A stretch of 64,000 nucleotides of DNA from Pseudomonas izuensis (lineage in GTDB: Bacteria; Pseudomonadota; Gammaproteobacteria; Pseudomonadales; Pseudomonadaceae). The position numbers were made by a program, and so were the translations under genes. The notes beneath the pieces were generated by a model. The model saw nothing but the letters and a program-made list of their open reading frames with translations, had not been told where the DNA came from and made no database searches. The DNA is taken from the NCBI RefSeq assembly GCF_009861505.1, contig NZ_WTFT01000040.1, positions 1 to 64,000 of the forward strand, given 5' to 3'. Of the stretch, positions 62,861 through 64,000 are shown one piece after another; the stretch's first letter is position 1; each line of letters starts with the position of its first letter.

Positions 62861-63850
62861 TCAACGCAAAATAATCAGATGCCCCAACACCGGATGCTGC
62901 TCAAACCCCAACACCCCCTGCAACGAACTCAACACCGCCTGCGGGTTCTTGCTCGGGAAACTGCCACTGACCCGTCGCTTGGCCAGTTCATCGTTGAGCA
63001 GCACGATCCTTCCCGGGTAATACCGGCCGAGGTCCTGCACCACGTCAGCCAACGTCGCCTTGTAGTAGTTGAGCCAACCCTGGCGCCACGCCAGTTGCGC
63101 TTCACTGTCCACCGCGAGCAAGGGTTGCGCCGTGCCTTCGCCATAGGCCACTTGCTGGCCGGCGGTGATGATTTGCTGCGCGGCGTTTTTATCCGCCGTC
63201 ACGGCGACGCGACCGGACAATACCGTGACCTGCGCGCCGTGGGGCTGCAGGCGCACTTCGAACTGCGTGCCCAGCACTCGCGCCTGGCCCTTTTCGGCGT
63301 CGACCACAAACGGCTCGCCCGTGTGGGTCACGCTGAAGAAACCGGCACCGCGACGCACCTGCACATGCCGTTCACCGCGACTGAAATCCACGGCGATGGC
63401 ACTGTCGGCATCGAGGGTGACTTGTGACTGATCGGCCAGGGTGACGGTGCGGATTTCCCCCGGCGCCGAGACATAATCGGCGCCCAGGTCATCAAGCCAG
63501 CGCGACGGCTGCCAACCAGTGCCGAGGCAGATCATCAGCACAAGGCATGCGGCCATCGCCAGCGCCCCGGACCAGCGCATGACGCTGTGGCGGCGCGAGT
63601 GATTCATTGCATTGAGGTAACGCTGCAAGGCCAAGGCGTCTTCATCGGCCAGGGTGCGTGCCGGCACTTCGCTCAACTCCCACAGCACTTGCGCGCGGGC
63701 ATAGGCCTCGGCATGGGCCGGGTCAGCCTGCAACCATTGGCTGAAGGTGGCTTGGTCGCCACTGCTCGGCTGGTCATGCAACAGGCTCAGCCAGGCCAAC
63801 GCGGCCTGCTCTTGAACGGGCGTCGGAGTGACGGTTTGAAAGTTGTTCAC
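62861..63850 (-). CDS. fecR-like: FecR-family anti-sigma factor/sensor
   Basis: 329 residues from GTG 63850. The N-terminal 80 residues form the anti-sigma domain (AALAWLSLLHDQ), followed by a membrane helix around 92-112 and a periplasmic FecR domain. The GTG overlaps the stop of the upstream sigma gene (GTGA) and has AGGGAA seven bases upstream; the ATG at 63901 lies inside that gene and is not used. It transmits receptor signals to the sigma factor. Confidence 0.93.
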   Translation of the reverse strand: MNNFQTVTPTPVQEQAALAWLSLLHDQPSSGDQATFSQWLQADPAHAEAYARAQVLWELSEVPARTLADEDALALQRYLNAMNHSRRHSVMRWSGALAMAACLVLMICLGTGWQPSRWLDDLGADYVSAPGEIRTVTLADQSQVTLDADSAIAVDFSRGERHVQVRRGAGFFSVTHTGEPFVVDAEKGQARVLGTQFEVRLQPHGAQVTVLSGRVAVTADKNAAQQIITAGQQVAYGEGTAQPLLAVDSEAQLAWRQGWLNYYKATLADVVQDLGRYYPGRIVLLNDELAKRRVSGSFPSKNPQAVLSSLQGVLGFEQHPVLGHLIILR

Positions 63851-64000
63851 GGTGCTTTCCCTGGCGTACGCGGTTCCGGTTCCCGAAGGCTGGCCTTGCA
63901 TGCTTCGAGTGCGCGCATCATATGTTTTTCCACGGCGCTTTGGGACAGGCCCATGGCCTTGGCGATTTCGGCGTACTTGCGGCCATGGATGCGGTTGAGC
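63847..64000 (-). CDS. fecI-like: FecI-like ECF sigma factor, 3' part (runs off the right edge)
   Basis: On the minus strand the frame ends with LNRIHGRKYAEIAKAMGLSQ and SAVEKHMMRALEACK, the sigma region 4 helix-turn-helix of FecI-type factors. About 50 codons are present; the rest lies beyond the window. Its TGA overlaps the FecR GTG. Confidence 0.9.
   Translation of the reverse strand, partial: LNRIHGRKYAEIAKAMGLSQSAVEKHMMRALEACKASLREPEPRTPGKAP

Noticed and set aside
62861..63901. ATG start at 63901 for the FecR gene
   Set aside because: It lies inside the FecI-like coding sequence, whereas GTG 63850 overlaps its stop as GTGA and has a good ribosome binding site.

Overview
The window looks like a chromosome segment of a Pseudomonas of the fluorescens group. 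The evidence is the GC-rich coding, the many copies of the Pseudomonas 22-25 base REP palindromes (GTGGGAGCGAGCCTGCTCGCG type and its variants) in intergenic gaps, and gene sets usual for the genus: cyoABCDE, divergent hmp/norR, dsbB, cheV, a FecI/FecR/TonB-receptor unit and a PotABCD-like transporter. No rRNA, tRNA or CRISPR array was seen.

Region 1 (1-6.24 kb) is a mosaic accessory segment. It holds a prophage-like gene end, a Tat-exported alpha/beta hydrolase, an aldo/keto reductase with a divergent TetR regulator, a transposase remnant, a truncated CD-NTase-like nucleotidyltransferase coupled to a DUF6602-like nuclease-fold gene, and a small XRE regulator. It ends inside a PhoD-like phosphatase gene whose 5' part has been lost.

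Region 2 (7.2-29.5 kb) is mostly ordinary pseudomonad content. It includes a class III aminotransferase with a LysR regulator, a PAS-GGDEF protein, and an exported methionine-sulfoxide repair operon (msrB, dipZ-like, msrA) beside a two-component system. It also has an operon of an AruI-like ThDP enzyme, an amidohydrolase, a CobW GTPase and a class II aldolase with a divergent LysR, a six-copy tandem REP array, and a polyamine-type ABC importer.

Region 3 (29.9-42.3 kb) is the most interesting part. Ten genes on the minus strand appear to form an uncharacterised small-molecule biosynthetic cluster: MFS exporter, ATP-grasp ligase, RidA, cupin, GST, KamA-family radical SAM enzyme, class IV aminotransferase, TauD-type oxygenase, AurF-type diiron oxygenase and a lactonase-like metallo-beta-lactamase. 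MocR-type regulators lie on both sides. A perfect inverted repeat overlaps the predicted promoter of the regulator next to the exporter. The gene set suggests an amino-acid-derived, N-oxidised product joined by an ATP-grasp ligase and exported, without any NRPS or PKS.

Region 4 (42.7-64 kb) is core content: the cytochrome bo3 operon, dsbB, flavohaemoglobin with its NorR regulator, a CheV-like protein, a 2-hydroxyacid dehydrogenase, a DMT exporter with an AraC regulator, and a surface-signalling iron uptake unit (FecI-like sigma, FecR, siderophore receptor, YncE-like propeller) running off the right edge.
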